In this document: in pieces, positions 35,784 to 44,450 of the stretch
Numbering within the stretch: the stretch's first letter is position 1
Layout: each line of letters opens with the position of its first letter
NCBI RefSeq assembly: GCF_009735645.1
Contig: NZ_CP032550.1
Location: 2,852,001 to 2,916,000 of the forward strand
Direction of reading: 5' to 3'
DNA length: 64,000 bases
Source: Microbacterium oryzae
Lineage (GTDB): Bacteria; Actinomycetota; Actinomycetes; Actinomycetales; Microbacteriaceae
Translations under genes and position numbers: made by a program
The notes under the pieces: model-generated
What the model was told of the DNA's origin: nothing
Databases searched by the model: none
Seen by the model: only the letters and a program-made list of their open reading frames with translations

Positions 35784-36971
35784 ATGCACTCCACGCAGCT
35801 CGGGCTGCTCGCGCTCGCCCTGGGGATCCTCCTCGGCGTCGGGGTGACTCTGGTCGTGGTGCTCGCGTTCCGCGCGCGCGAGCGCGCGCTGCGGGAGCAG
35901 AGCCGAGCGGTGCCACCCGCGCTCATCGCCGCGCTCGACGTGATCGACGACGCGAGCGCGATCGTCGACGCCTCCGGCGCCGTGGTGGCCGTCTCCGCGC
36001 CGGGCACGTGGCTGGGCCTCACCCCCGGGCAGGGGCTGCACGAGGCCGAGCTGCGCGAGCTCGTCAAGGCCGCGCGGCTCGGCGGCGGCGCGCAGACGCA
36101 GACGATGCGGATCCGGCGGGGGCGCATCTCCGACGAATCGCGGCTGGTCGTGGCCCGCGCCGCGAGGATCGCCGACCGCCTCACCCTGCTCATCGTGCGC
36201 GACATCTCCGAGCAGGAGCGCCTGCAGCAGATGCGGCAGGACTTCATCGCCAACACCAGCCACGAGCTGAAGACGCCCGTCGGCGCGATCGGGCTCCTCG
36301 CCGAGGCGATGGATTCCGCGTCCGACGATCCGGATCAGGTGCGCCGCTTCGCCGGTCGCATGTCGGCAGAGGCCCGGCGCCTCGGCGAGCTCACCGCGCG
36401 CATCATGAACCTGTCGAAGCTGCAGGCAGCCGACGAGCTCACCGAGGTCGGCGACGTCGCGATCGACGAGGTCGTCGCCGCGGCGATCGAGCAGTACCAG
36501 GTGCAGGCCGGCTCCGCCGAGGTCGTCCTCGTGCGCGGCGGGGATCGCGGGCTGCACGTCCGCGGATCCGCGACCATCCTCGTCGAGGCGCTCGGCAACC
36601 TGATCGCCAACGCCATCGCCTACTCGCCCCGCGGATCGCGCGTGGGGATCGGCGTGCGCGGCACGGCCGAGGCCGTGGAGATCGCCGTGACCGACCAGGG
36701 CATCGGCATCGCCGAGGCCGATCAGCAGCGCGTGTTCGAGCGCTTCTACCGCGCTGATCAGGCCCGCTCCCGCCGCACGGGCGGCACGGGCCTCGGGCTC
36801 GCCATCGTCAAGCACGCGGTCAGCCGGCACGGCGGGGAGGTGCGGCTGTGGTCGCAGCCCGATCGCGGGTCGACGTTCACCATCCGGCTCCCGCGCACGG
36901 ATGCGCCGCTGACCGGCGAGATCCCGGGACGACGCAAGAAGAAGGGCTCCCGCGCGGTCGACGCCGCGTGA
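35784..36971 (+). CDS. senX3: Phosphate-sensing sensor histidine kinase SenX3
   Basis: A 395-residue membrane kinase with one N-terminal helix (LGLLALALGILLGVGVTLVVVLAF) and a PAS-like segment. The H-box SHELKTP places the phospho-His at residue 160, then come N-box NLIANAIAYSP near 272 and G-boxes DQGIGIAEAD and GTGLGLAIVK. The single helix and lack of an external domain match SenX3/PhoR that senses phosphate through PhoU and Pst. The tail is basic (RRKKKGSR). regX3 follows after 28 bases. Confidence 0.92.
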   Translation: MHSTQLGLLALALGILLGVGVTLVVVLAFRARERALREQSRAVPPALIAALDVIDDASAIVDASGAVVAVSAPGTWLGLTPGQGLHEAELRELVKAARLGGGAQTQTMRIRRGRISDESRLVVARAARIADRLTLLIVRDISEQERLQQMRQDFIANTSHELKTPVGAIGLLAEAMDSASDDPDQVRRFAGRMSAEARRLGELTARIMNLSKLQAADELTEVGDVAIDEVVAAAIEQYQVQAGSAEVVLVRGGDRGLHVRGSATILVEALGNLIANAIAYSPRGSRVGIGVRGTAEAVEIAVTDQGIGIAEADQQRVFERFYRADQARSRRTGGTGLGLAIVKHAVSRHGGEVRLWSQPDRGSTFTIRLPRTDAPLTGEIPGRRKKKGSRAVDAA

Positions 36972-36999
36972 GGGCAGCCCACGGAAGGAAAGAGGACGA

Positions 37000-37683
37000 A
37001 TGACGCGTGTGCTGCTGGTGGAGGACGAGCCCGATCTCGCCGACCCGCTCGCCTACCTCCTGCGCCGGGAAGGGTACGACGTGGAGATCGCGGAGGACGC
37101 CGACACCGCGCTCGCCTCCTTCCGGAGGGAGGAGCCAGCGGTAATCCTGCTCGACCTCATGCTGCCGGGCATGCCCGGCACCGAGGTGTGCCGTCAGGTG
37201 CGCACGACCTCCGCGGTGCCGATCATCATGCTCACCGCGAAGGACTCCGAGGTCGACATCGTCGTGGGGCTCGAGCTGGGGGCCGACGACTACGTCACCA
37301 AGCCGTACTCCGCTCGGGAGCTGCTGGCCCGCATGCGCGCGGTGATGCGGCGCACGGCGCCCGCGGAGGCGGATCTCGACGAGCGCGTGCTGCAGGGCGG
37401 GCGCGTGACGCTCGACATCGACCGGCACACGGTCGCGGTCGACGGCGCCCCGATCAACATGCCGCTGAAGGAGTTCGAGCTGCTCGAGGTGCTGATGCGC
37501 AACTCCGGTCGCGTGCTCACCCGCGGGCAGCTCATCGACCGCGTGTGGGGCAGCGACTACTTCGGCGACACCAAGACGCTCGACGTGCACATCAAGCGCA
37601 TCCGCTCCCGCATCGAGGTGACCCCGAGCGAGCCGGCGATGCTGGTGACGGTGCGCGGCCTCGGCTACCGCTTCGAGGGCTGA
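37000..37683 (+). CDS. regX3: Response regulator RegX3
   Basis: A 227-residue OmpR/PhoB-family activator. The receiver holds the acidic pocket EDEPD and the phosphorylated Asp52 (VILLDLMLPGMPG), with Lys in VTKPYSARE. The C-terminal winged helix has MPLKEFELLEVLM and WGSDYFGDTKTLDVHIKRIR. It should control the phosphate regulon. A strong GAAGGAAAGAGG lies before the ATG. It is cotranscribed with senX3 and followed by a terminator. Confidence 0.95.
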   Translation: MTRVLLVEDEPDLADPLAYLLRREGYDVEIAEDADTALASFRREEPAVILLDLMLPGMPGTEVCRQVRTTSAVPIIMLTAKDSEVDIVVGLELGADDYVTKPYSARELLARMRAVMRRTAPAEADLDERVLQGGRVTLDIDRHTVAVDGAPINMPLKEFELLEVLMRNSGRVLTRGQLIDRVWGSDYFGDTKTLDVHIKRIRSRIEVTPSEPAMLVTVRGLGYRFEG

Positions 37684-37711
37684 GCGCTACCGCCAGCGCC
37701 GAGTGCGCAGG

Positions 37712-37749
37712 GAAGGGGCCGAGCGGGAGGATCTCCGCTCGGCCCCTTC
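37712..37749. terminator. Bidirectional terminator after regX3
   Basis: A perfect 15-bp stem (37712-37726 with 37735-37749) with an 8-base loop between convergent genes. Confidence 0.85.
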
Positions 37750-37768
37750 TCGCGCAGTGCGCGAGGTG

Positions 37769-38296
37769 TCAGTGCTCCTCGCCCTCGACGGGCGCGGGCG
37801 TCTCCTTCTCGCAGTCGCTGGAGCCGTTGCCGGGAACGAGGTCCTCGAACTGCTCGAGGCAGCCATTCAGCACGGGCACCTCGGCCAGGACGCCCTCGGC
37901 GTCGCCGGACTGGAAGTAGATGGGGAGCGTGGCGCCCGGGATGGTGTCGATCGCGTCGAGGAGCAGCGGGTCCTCGGCGGTCGTGCCCAGGCTCACCACG
38001 GAGTCGGCCGGCACGCGGACGGTGGTCGACTCGTCGCCCCACTCGAGGGTGAGGGTCTCGCTGCTGTCGGTGCGGTTCACGAGGGCGGCGGCGAGGTTGC
38101 CCTGCTCGCCCTCGTCGTCCGCGATCACGACCGCATTGCGGATCTCGATGGGCGCGCCCTCCGCGTCGGGCACTGAGACGCCGTCGGACGGGGAGTAGGA
38201 GATCGTCGTCGCCTGCGAGGTGACGGCCTGGCAACCCGTGGCTCCCAGGATGACGAGGCCGGCAAGGGCGGCGGACGCGAGTGCGCGCGAGTTCAC
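37769..38296 (-). CDS. Putative lipoprotein
   Basis: A 175-residue exported protein. The N-terminus has a signal peptide (SRALASAALAGLVILGATGC) with Cys near residue 22 as probable lipidation site. The mature part is an acidic beta-rich domain without a recognised family, and two further Cys (LNGCLEQ and SSDCEKE) could form a disulfide. The GTG start has GGAGG five bases upstream; a longer frame to 38380 would bury the signal peptide. It is convergent with regX3 and divergent from carD; any phosphate link is speculative. Confidence 0.8.
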   Translation of the reverse strand: MNSRALASAALAGLVILGATGCQAVTSQATTISYSPSDGVSVPDAEGAPIEIRNAVVIADDEGEQGNLAAALVNRTDSSETLTLEWGDESTTVRVPADSVVSLGTTAEDPLLLDAIDTIPGATLPIYFQSGDAEGVLAEVPVLNGCLEQFEDLVPGNGSSDCEKETPAPVEGEEH

Positions 38297-38437
38297 GGAT
38301 CCTCCAGATGGTGCGGCGTCGCCCGTCGAGCGGACGCTTCCAGCCCATCCTAAAGGGATGAGCGGGGTTCCCGTGGTCACGGATGGCCCCGCGAGCGTCG
38401 CGGAGGGCGGCGAACCTTAGTGCATCCTCAGCTGTGA

Positions 38438-38443
38438 TATCCT
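38438..38443 (+). promoter_or_regulatory. Promoter of carD
   Basis: TATCCT preceded by TGTGA (extended -10-like), with CTTAGT about 16 bases upstream. The leader of about 20 bases holds GAAAGGAC before ATG 38470. Confidence 0.55.
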
Positions 38444-38469
38444 GGAGATCGCCGAAAGGACACATTTCT

Positions 38470-38955
38470 ATGCTTTTTGAGGTTGGCGAGACCGTCGTCT
38501 ACCCCCACCACGGGGCCGCGACGATCACCGAAGTCAAGACCCGCGTCATCAAGGGCGAGGAGAAGATCTACCTCAAGCTGAACGTCACGCAGGGCGACCT
38601 CGTCATCGAGGTTCCCGCCGACAACGTCGACCTGGTCGGCGTGCGCGACGTCATCGGCCAGGAGGGGCTCGACAAGGTCTTCGAGGTGCTGCGTGCGCCG
38701 TTCACCGAGGAGCCCACGAACTGGTCGCGCCGCTACAAGGCGAACCTCGAGAAGCTCGCCTCGGGCGACGTGATCAAGGTGAGCGAGGTCGTGCGCGACC
38801 TGTGGCGTCGGGACCAGGACCGCGGGCTCTCCGCGGGCGAGAAGCGGATGCTCGCGAAGGCTCGGCAGATCCTCGTCTCCGAGCTCGCGCTTGCGGAGAA
38901 GGTCGAGGAGGAGCGGGCAGTCGAACTCCTCGACGAGGTGCTCGCGAGCAGCTGA
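38470..38955 (+). CDS. carD: CarD-family RNA polymerase-binding regulator
   Basis: A 161-residue essential factor that stabilises open promoter complexes. The N-terminal RNAP-interaction domain runs from [17 protein letters not shown] to about residue 60. The C-terminal helical DNA-binding domain includes [13 protein letters not shown] with the conserved Trp and [19 protein letters not shown]. Length and sequence are typical of actinobacteria. A terminator separates it from ispDF; the carD-ispD-ispF-cysS-rlmB order matches mycobacteria. Confidence 0.96.
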   Translation: MLFEVGETVVYPHHGAATITEVKTRVIKGEEKIYLKLNVTQGDLVIEVPADNVDLVGVRDVIGQEGLDKVFEVLRAPFTEEPTNWSRRYKANLEKLASGDVIKVSEVVRDLWRRDQDRGLSAGEKRMLAKARQILVSELALAEKVEEERAVELLDEVLASS

Positions 38956-38973
38956 CGCGCTCCACGCGATCCC

Positions 38974-39013
38974 CGAACGGCCCGGCTCACCCCTCGGTGA
39001 CCCGGGCCGTTCG
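38974..39013 (+). terminator. Terminator between carD and ispDF
   Basis: A 12-bp stem (38974-38985 with 39002-39013) enclosing a small CACC/GGTG hairpin. Confidence 0.75.
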
Positions 39014-39026
39014 CCGTCTCCACGGG

Positions 39027-39032
39027 TAGCGT
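39027..39032 (+). promoter_or_regulatory. -10 hexamer giving a leaderless ispDF mRNA
   Basis: TAGCGT with six bases to GTG 39039. Confidence 0.55.
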
Positions 39033-39038
39033 GAGGGC

Positions 39039-40217
39039 GTGACCACCTTCGCGCCCTCGCCCCGTGTCGCCGTCATCGTCGTCGCCGCCGGATCCGGTAC
39101 CCGCCTCCAGGCGGGCGCTCCGAAGGCCTTCGTCGGACTCGACGCGCAGACGATCCTGCATCACTGCCTGCGCGGCGTGTTCGATGCGCGGTCCGCGCAG
39201 GTCGTCATCGTCGCGCCCGAGGAGCGGGTGGGCGAAGCGCTCGCCGATGCGCAGGACGCCGCCGGAGAACGCCGCGACCTCGTCTCCGTCGTCGCCGGCG
39301 GCCGCACGCGCCAGGAGTCGGTCGCGGCCGGGCTCGCCGCCGTCTGGCCCGACGTCGAGATCGTCCTCGTGCACGACGCCGCCCGCGCACTCGCGCCCGC
39401 CGCGCTCATCGATCGGGTCGTCGCCGCCGTGGAGCGGACCGGGTGGGGAGTCGTGCCGGTGCTGCCCGTCGTCGACACCATCAAGCAGGTCGAGGGCGAG
39501 ACCGTGACGGCCGTCGTCGACCGCTCGCAGCTGGCGGCCGCGCAGACGCCGCAGGGCTTCCGACGCGACGTGCTGGGGGCCGCGTACCGGGTCGCCGACA
39601 CCGAGTACACCGACGACTCCGCGCTCGTCGCGGCCGCCGGCCATCCGATCGCCACGGTGACGGGCGACCAGCGCGCGTTCAAGATCACGACCCCCGACGA
39701 CCTCGAGCGCGCGCGCTCCCTCATCGGCGCGCCCCGCGCCATCCCCGCCCTGCCGCGCGTCGGCGTGGGGACCGACGTGCACGCCTACGGCGGCGAGGGT
39801 GCGCTGTGGCTGGCGGGCCTCGAATGGCCGGGCGAGCGGGCGCTGTCGGGGCACTCCGACGGCGACGCCGTCTCGCACGCGATCGTCGACGCGCTGCTGT
39901 CGGCGGCGGGTCTCGGCGACATCGGCGGCCGCTTCGGCACCGACCGGCCGGAGTTCGCCGGGGCGCACGGCGCCGCCTTCCTCGCCGACACCCGCGCGCA
40001 CCTCGCCGCCGAGGGCTGGGCGATTGGCAACGTCTCGGTGCAGGTGCAGGCCGCGCGCCCGAAGTTCGCCCCCCGCCGCGCGGAGGCCGAGGCCGCCCTG
40101 TCGGCCGCGCTCGGCGGTGCTCCCGTCAGCGTCGCGGCGACGACCACCGACGGCCTCGGCTTCACGGCCGACGCCGGTGTGCAGGCGTTCGCCGTGGCGG
40201 TCGTCTACCGCCGCTGA
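39039..40217 (+). CDS. ispDF: Bifunctional IspD-IspF enzyme
   Basis: Catalyses two non-consecutive steps of the MEP isoprenoid pathway. Residues 1-225 are the cytidylyltransferase ([19 protein letters not shown] with the CTP-binding Arg and Lys, and [10 protein letters not shown]). From about residue 232 to 392 is the cyclodiphosphate synthase ([10 protein letters not shown] and [12 protein letters not shown], with the zinc-binding Asp/His). The missing IspE step is elsewhere. The GTG start fits the leaderless promoter. Fusion is common in Microbacteriaceae; mycobacteria keep separate genes. Confidence 0.96.
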   Translation: MTTFAPSPRVAVIVVAAGSGTRLQAGAPKAFVGLDAQTILHHCLRGVFDARSAQVVIVAPEERVGEALADAQDAAGERRDLVSVVAGGRTRQESVAAGLAAVWPDVEIVLVHDAARALAPAALIDRVVAAVERTGWGVVPVLPVVDTIKQVEGETVTAVVDRSQLAAAQTPQGFRRDVLGAAYRVADTEYTDDSALVAAAGHPIATVTGDQRAFKITTPDDLERARSLIGAPRAIPALPRVGVGTDVHAYGGEGALWLAGLEWPGERALSGHSDGDAVSHAIVDALLSAAGLGDIGGRFGTDRPEFAGAHGAAFLADTRAHLAAEGWAIGNVSVQVQAARPKFAPRRAEAEAALSAALGGAPVSVAATTTDGLGFTADAGVQAFAVAVVYRR

Positions 40218-40235
40218 GCGGCCGGACGCCGCGCG

Positions 40236-40697
40236 TCAGAGTGCGCGCGTCATGAAGGTCGACAGCGGGTCCGGCCGGTAGTCGTCGAACGGCGCGCACG
40301 TCACGAAGCCCTCGCCGCCGTAGAGCCGTCGCGCGGGCAGGAACGCCGCGTCGCTGCCGGTCTCCAGCCACAGCGACGTCATGCCGCGGGCGCCGGCTTC
40401 CGCGATGATGTGCCGCAGCAGGGCGCGGGCGACGCCGCGACCGAGGTGGGCGGGCGCCGTGCGGAACGACTTCAGCTCGCCGCGTTCGGCGTCGAGGACC
40501 TTGAGCGCGCCGATCCCCGCCACCTCGTCGTCGATCCGCGCCGCCCAGACCGTCACGGAGGGATCTCGGAGTCCGGCGAGATCGAGCGCGTGCACGCTCT
40601 CCGCGGGGGTGCCCGCGAGCATGCCGGCGAGGTGCAGCTCGGCGAGCGCCCGCGTGGCGGGCTCGTCGAGGTCGGCGGGGCGGATGGCGATGGTCAT
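40236..40697 (-). CDS. GNAT acetyltransferase
   Basis: A 153-residue acetyltransferase. The acetyl-CoA loop is HLGRGVARALLRHI near residue 88, and the C-terminal motif B segment is ARRLYGGEGFVTCAPF. It resembles the PhnO/YpeA-like small GNAT group; the substrate is unknown. ATG 40697 overlaps the stop of the upstream EamA gene (ATGA) and has AGGAG upstream. An open frame to 41258 lies inside EamA and was rejected. Confidence 0.87.
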   Translation of the reverse strand: MTIAIRPADLDEPATRALAELHLAGMLAGTPAESVHALDLAGLRDPSVTVWAARIDDEVAGIGALKVLDAERGELKSFRTAPAHLGRGVARALLRHIIAEAGARGMTSLWLETGSDAAFLPARRLYGGEGFVTCAPFDDYRPDPLSTFMTRAL

Positions 40698-41608
40698 CGG
40701 GTCTCCTGTCGGACGTTCCGGGGGCGACGGGCTCCCCAGGCGATGAGGGCGAGGCCCGAGGCCAGCACGACGAGCCCGGCGGCCCCGAGCGGAGCGAGCC
40801 GCTCGCCGAGGACGGCGATGCCGAGCACGGTCGCGGTGAGGGGCTCCGCGAGGGTCAGGGTCGCGGCCGTCGCCGCCTGCACTGCCTGCAGGCCCCAGGT
40901 GAACGCGGCGTAGGCGAGCGTGGTCGTGCCCAGTCCCAGCCAGAGGGCCACGGCCATCCCGCGCGGCTCGCCGAGCCACGACGCGTCCTGCGTGAGCAGC
41001 AGGGCGACCGCGAGCACAGCCGCGACGGCCCCCGCCGCGCCCATGATGGTGAGCGGTCGCCATCCGCCGTCGAGCAGTCGACGCTGCGACACCGTGAAGA
41101 CCGCGAACGACGCGCCGGCGCCCACCGAGGCGGCCACGCCGAGCGGCGAGGTGCTGGCCTCGGTCTGCCCGCCGAAGGCGAGGACGGCGACCCCGGCGGT
41201 GGCGAGCGCCGTCGCCGTGAGCCAGAGGCCGCCGGGGGAGCGGCGCGTGAGCGCCCACTCGAGCGTGCCGGCCAGCACGGGCGACGAGCCGAGGGCGATG
41301 ACGGTGCCGACGGCGACGCCGTTGATCGACGTGCCGAGGAAGAACAGCGGCTGGTAGGAGAACAGGCAGGTGCCCGCGAGCGCCATGAGAAGCGCCGCGC
41401 GCCCGGTGAGGCGCGGCGAGCCGGCGGGACCGCGCGCCCGCCCGCGCGCGCCGGCGGCCGCGGCGACCAGCGCGAGCGCCACGCCGCCGACCGCGACGCG
41501 AACGGCTCCCACGCCGAGCGGGGTCGTGCCGTCCGGACCGAGCGCCTGCGTGGTGCCGGTGGTGCCGAACAGCACCGCGGCGGCGAGCACGGCGAGAACG
41601 GGGAGCAC
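40694..41608 (-). CDS. EamA/DMT-family transporter
   Basis: A 304-residue inner-membrane protein with ten predicted helices in two EamA repeats. Helix 1 is LPVLAVLAAAVLFGTTGTTQ, and helices of the second repeat include FAVFTVSQRRLL and LTLAEPLTATVLGIAVLGE, with the EPL...GE motif typical of the family. Members export amino acids or other metabolites. The GTG start is 77 bases from the divergent cysS start. Coupled to the acetyltransferase gene. Confidence 0.88.
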   Translation of the reverse strand: MLPVLAVLAAAVLFGTTGTTQALGPDGTTPLGVGAVRVAVGGVALALVAAAAGARGRARGPAGSPRLTGRAALLMALAGTCLFSYQPLFFLGTSINGVAVGTVIALGSSPVLAGTLEWALTRRSPGGLWLTATALATAGVAVLAFGGQTEASTSPLGVAASVGAGASFAVFTVSQRRLLDGGWRPLTIMGAAGAVAAVLAVALLLTQDASWLGEPRGMAVALWLGLGTTTLAYAAFTWGLQAVQAATAATLTLAEPLTATVLGIAVLGERLAPLGAAGLVVLASGLALIAWGARRPRNVRQETR

Positions 41609-41672
41609 CCTACGGTTCTACACGGCCAGACGCGGACGGCCCATTCGCCGGGGCTCGGCGGGGCACGGCCAG

Positions 41673-41678
41673 TAGTCT
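41673..41678 (+). promoter_or_regulatory. -10 hexamer giving a leaderless cysS mRNA
   Basis: TAGTCT with six bases to GTG 41685. Confidence 0.55.
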
Positions 41679-41684
41679 GAGGGG

Positions 41685-43079
41685 GTGACCCTCCGGCTGT
41701 ACGACTCCCGCGCGCAGGCCCTGCGCGACTTCGCGCCCCTCGACCCGGAGAACGTGACCCTCTACGTCTGCGGGCCGACCGTGCAGTCCGGGCCGCACAT
41801 CGGCCACATGCGCGCCGCCCTCGCCTTCGACCTGCTGCGGCGCTGGCTGGCGGCGCGGCATCCCCGCGTGACCTTCGTGCGGAATGTCACCGACATCGAC
41901 GACAAGGTGCTCGCGAACGCGACGGACGACGAGCCGTGGTGGGCGCTCGCGTACCGCACCGAGCAGGAGTTCTCCGCCGCGTACGCGGCCATCGGCATCC
42001 TCCCGCCGACGTACGAGCCCCGCGCCACGGGATCGATCCCGCAGATGCAGGAGCTCATCCAGGAGCTCGTCGACCGCGGGCACGCCTACGCCGCCGGGGG
42101 CGACGTCTACTTCGATGTCCGCTCCTGGCCCGGCTACGGAGCCCTCACGCGCCAGTCGGTCGACGCTATGGAGGACGCCGCCGACGCCGACCCGCGCGGC
42201 AAGCGCGACCCGCACGACTTCGCGCTCTGGAAGGGCGCCAAGGAGGGCGAGCCGGGCAGTGCGACCTGGGCCTCGCCGTGGGGCGAGGGGCGCCCGGGAT
42301 GGCACATCGAGTGCTCCGCGATGGCGCGCCGGTACCTCGGCGCCGAGTTCGACATCCACGGCGGCGGGCTCGACCTGCGCTTCCCGCATCATGAGAACGA
42401 GCTCGCCCAGTCGACCGCGGCCGGCGACGCCTTCGCCCGCTACTGGGTGCACAACGGCCTCGTGACGGTGGACGGCCAGAAGATGTCGAAGTCGCTGGGC
42501 AACTTCACGCTCGCGTCCGATGTGCTCGCCGCGCAGGACCCGCTCGTCGTCCGGTACGCGCTCGCCGCGGCGCACTACCGCTCGAACCTCGATCTCACCG
42601 AGTCGTCGTGGCGGGAGGCGGACGCCGCGCTCTCGCGCATCCGCACGTTCCTCGAGCGCTTCCTGCGCGCGCATGAGGCCGGCGCCGACGCGGCCGCGCT
42701 TCCGGAGGCGTTCGTCGCCGCGATGGACGACGACCTCGGGGTGCCCCAGGCGCTCGCGGTCGTGCACGAGACGGTGCGCGCGGGGAACACCGCCCTCGAT
42801 GCGGGCGACGAGGCGGGTGCGCGGGGCGCGTTCTCAGCCGTCTCCGCCATGATGGATGTCCTGGGTCTGGATCCGCTCGGCGCACTCGCGCAGGCATCAG
42901 GTGACGGACCCGCGGCGGAGTCCCTCTCCGCGCTCGTCGAGCAGCTCATCGCTCAGCGTGCGCAGGCGCGCGCCGCGAAGGACTGGGCCGGTGCCGACCG
43001 CATCCGCGACGCGTTCGCGGCCGCGGGCATCGCCCTGGAAGACACCGCACACGGAACCACTTGGAGTATCAATGGCTAA
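41685..43079 (+). CDS. cysS: Cysteinyl-tRNA synthetase
   Basis: Charges tRNA-Cys. The 464-residue class I synthetase has [19 protein letters not shown] near residue 27 (zinc Cys and HIGH motif), [19 protein letters not shown] and HHENELAQS for zinc binding, and KMSKSLGN near residue 265. The C-terminal anticodon-binding region is intact. The stop overlaps the rlmB start (ATGGCTAA), so the two are coupled. Confidence 0.96.
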   Translation: MTLRLYDSRAQALRDFAPLDPENVTLYVCGPTVQSGPHIGHMRAALAFDLLRRWLAARHPRVTFVRNVTDIDDKVLANATDDEPWWALAYRTEQEFSAAYAAIGILPPTYEPRATGSIPQMQELIQELVDRGHAYAAGGDVYFDVRSWPGYGALTRQSVDAMEDAADADPRGKRDPHDFALWKGAKEGEPGSATWASPWGEGRPGWHIECSAMARRYLGAEFDIHGGGLDLRFPHHENELAQSTAAGDAFARYWVHNGLVTVDGQKMSKSLGNFTLASDVLAAQDPLVVRYALAAAHYRSNLDLTESSWREADAALSRIRTFLERFLRAHEAGADAAALPEAFVAAMDDDLGVPQALAVVHETVRAGNTALDAGDEAGARGAFSAVSAMMDVLGLDPLGALAQASGDGPAAESLSALVEQLIAQRAQARAAKDWAGADRIRDAFAAAGIALEDTAHGTTWSING

Positions 43080-44046
43080 GCCAGGACGGCCCGGCGCCGC
43101 GAAGGGCAAGAAGGGCCCCACGAAGGGCACCGGCGGGAAGAACCGCCGCTCGCTCGAGGGCAAGGGCCCGACCCCGAAGGCCGAGGACCGGCCGTACCAC
43201 GTCGCGCACAAGCGCAAGCAGTCGGCAGAGCGCCTGAACGCGAAGCGCGGCGGCGGCGCGCAGAAGCCCGCGCAGCGCAGCGCGCGCCCGAAGGACGACA
43301 CCGAGAACGTCACCGGGCGCAACAGCGTGCTCGAGGCGCTGCGCGCGAAGATCCCCGCGACCGCCCTCTACATCGCGCAGCGCGTGGAGATGGACGACCG
43401 CGTCAAGGAGATGCTCGTCATCGCGCGCAACCGCGACATCCCCGTGCTCGAGGTCACCCGGCCCGAGCTCGACCGGATGGCCGGGTTCGACGGCGTGCAC
43501 CAGGGCGTCGCCCTCAAGGTGCCGCCGTACGAGTACGCGCACCCGCAGGATCTCCTCGAGGAGGTCATCGACCGCGGTCGCACGCCGCTGTTCATCGCCC
43601 TCGACGGCATCACCGATCCCCGCAACCTGGGCGCGATCATCCGCTCGACCGGCGCGTTCGGCGGCCACGGCGTCATCGTGCCGCAGCGACGTTCGGCCGG
43701 CGTGAACTCGGCCGCGTGGAAGACGAGCGCCGGCGCCGCCGCGCGCATCCCCGTCGCGATCGCGCCGAACCTCACCACCACGCTCAAGGAGTTCAAGAAG
43801 CAGGGCGTGTTCGTGCTCGGACTCGACGGCGAGGGCGACGTGTCGCTGCCGTCCATCGAGCTCGCCGACCGCCCCGTCGTGATCGTCGTCGGCAGCGAGG
43901 GCAAGGGCCTCTCGCGCCTCGTCACCGAGACCTGCGACCAGGTCGTGTCGATCCCGATCTCCGACGTCACCGAGTCGCTGAACGCGGGCATCGCCGCGTC
44001 CGTCGCGCTGTACCAGGTGTCGACGATCCGGGCCGCTCAGGCGTAG
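43072..44046 (+). CDS. rlmB: 23S rRNA (guanosine-2'-O-)-methyltransferase RlmB (TrmH family)
   Basis: A 324-residue SpoU/TrmH methyltransferase. The first about 75 residues are Lys/Arg/Gly-rich and probably disordered ([14 protein letters not shown]). A substrate-binding domain begins at GRNSVLEAL. The knotted SAM domain shows [13 protein letters not shown] (motif 1), [13 protein letters not shown] (motif 2) and [18 protein letters not shown] (motif 3). ATG 43072 overlaps the cysS stop. The mycobacterial neighbour of cysS1 is the same family. Confidence 0.93.
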   Translation: MAKPGRPGAAKGKKGPTKGTGGKNRRSLEGKGPTPKAEDRPYHVAHKRKQSAERLNAKRGGGAQKPAQRSARPKDDTENVTGRNSVLEALRAKIPATALYIAQRVEMDDRVKEMLVIARNRDIPVLEVTRPELDRMAGFDGVHQGVALKVPPYEYAHPQDLLEEVIDRGRTPLFIALDGITDPRNLGAIIRSTGAFGGHGVIVPQRRSAGVNSAAWKTSAGAAARIPVAIAPNLTTTLKEFKKQGVFVLGLDGEGDVSLPSIELADRPVVIVVGSEGKGLSRLVTETCDQVVSIPISDVTESLNAGIAASVALYQVSTIRAAQA

Positions 44047-44061
44047 TCCGCCGCTTCGCAC

Positions 44062-44097
44062 CCGAAGGCCCCGGTCCGATCGGACCGGGGCCTTCGG
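44062..44097 (+). terminator. Terminator after rlmB
   Basis: An uninterrupted 36-base palindrome (44062-44097) centred on GATC just after the stop. Confidence 0.85.
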
Positions 44098-44410
44098 CGT
44101 ACCGGGGCGCTGGGCCGCGCAGGCGCGAGTGCTCCGAGACCGCCTGCGCGCTCCCAGGCCGCATGAATGCTCCGAGAACGCGTGCAGCGCACGAAGTCTC
44201 GGAGCGTCGGCGCGCGGAAGGCGGAGCGGAGGCGCGGTCTCGGCGCGAAGGCGCGGTATCCGAGGGATGGCGCGATGTCGTTCGCGTGGTCCGCGAGCGA
44301 GCAGGCGGTCTCCGAGCGAGGACACGGCGAGGTGCCGTGGGCGGGCGAGGCGGCTGGGCGAGCGTGGTGCCCCGGGCGAGCGCGGTGCCCCGACGGCTGC
44401 TCGAGCCACA
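44098..44410. repeat. Gene-free spacer with diverged GGTCTCGGAGC repeats
   Basis: No credible gene in over 300 bases. Copies of the repeat core occur in both orientations: GCTCCGAGACCGC at 44131, GCTCCGAGAACGC at 44169, GTCTCGGAGCG at 44196, and weaker copies near 44236 and 44307. They match the tandem array near 14.5-14.7 kb but are scattered and degenerate. Confidence 0.7.
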
Positions 44411-44446
44411 GCGGATGGCCCCGCTCGCGTGAGCGGGGCCATCCGC
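44411..44446 (-). terminator. Terminator of the DUF4032 gene
   Basis: A perfect 16-bp stem (44411-44426 with 44431-44446) and GCGT loop, ending four bases from the stop. Confidence 0.85.
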
Positions 44447-44450
44447 CGGG

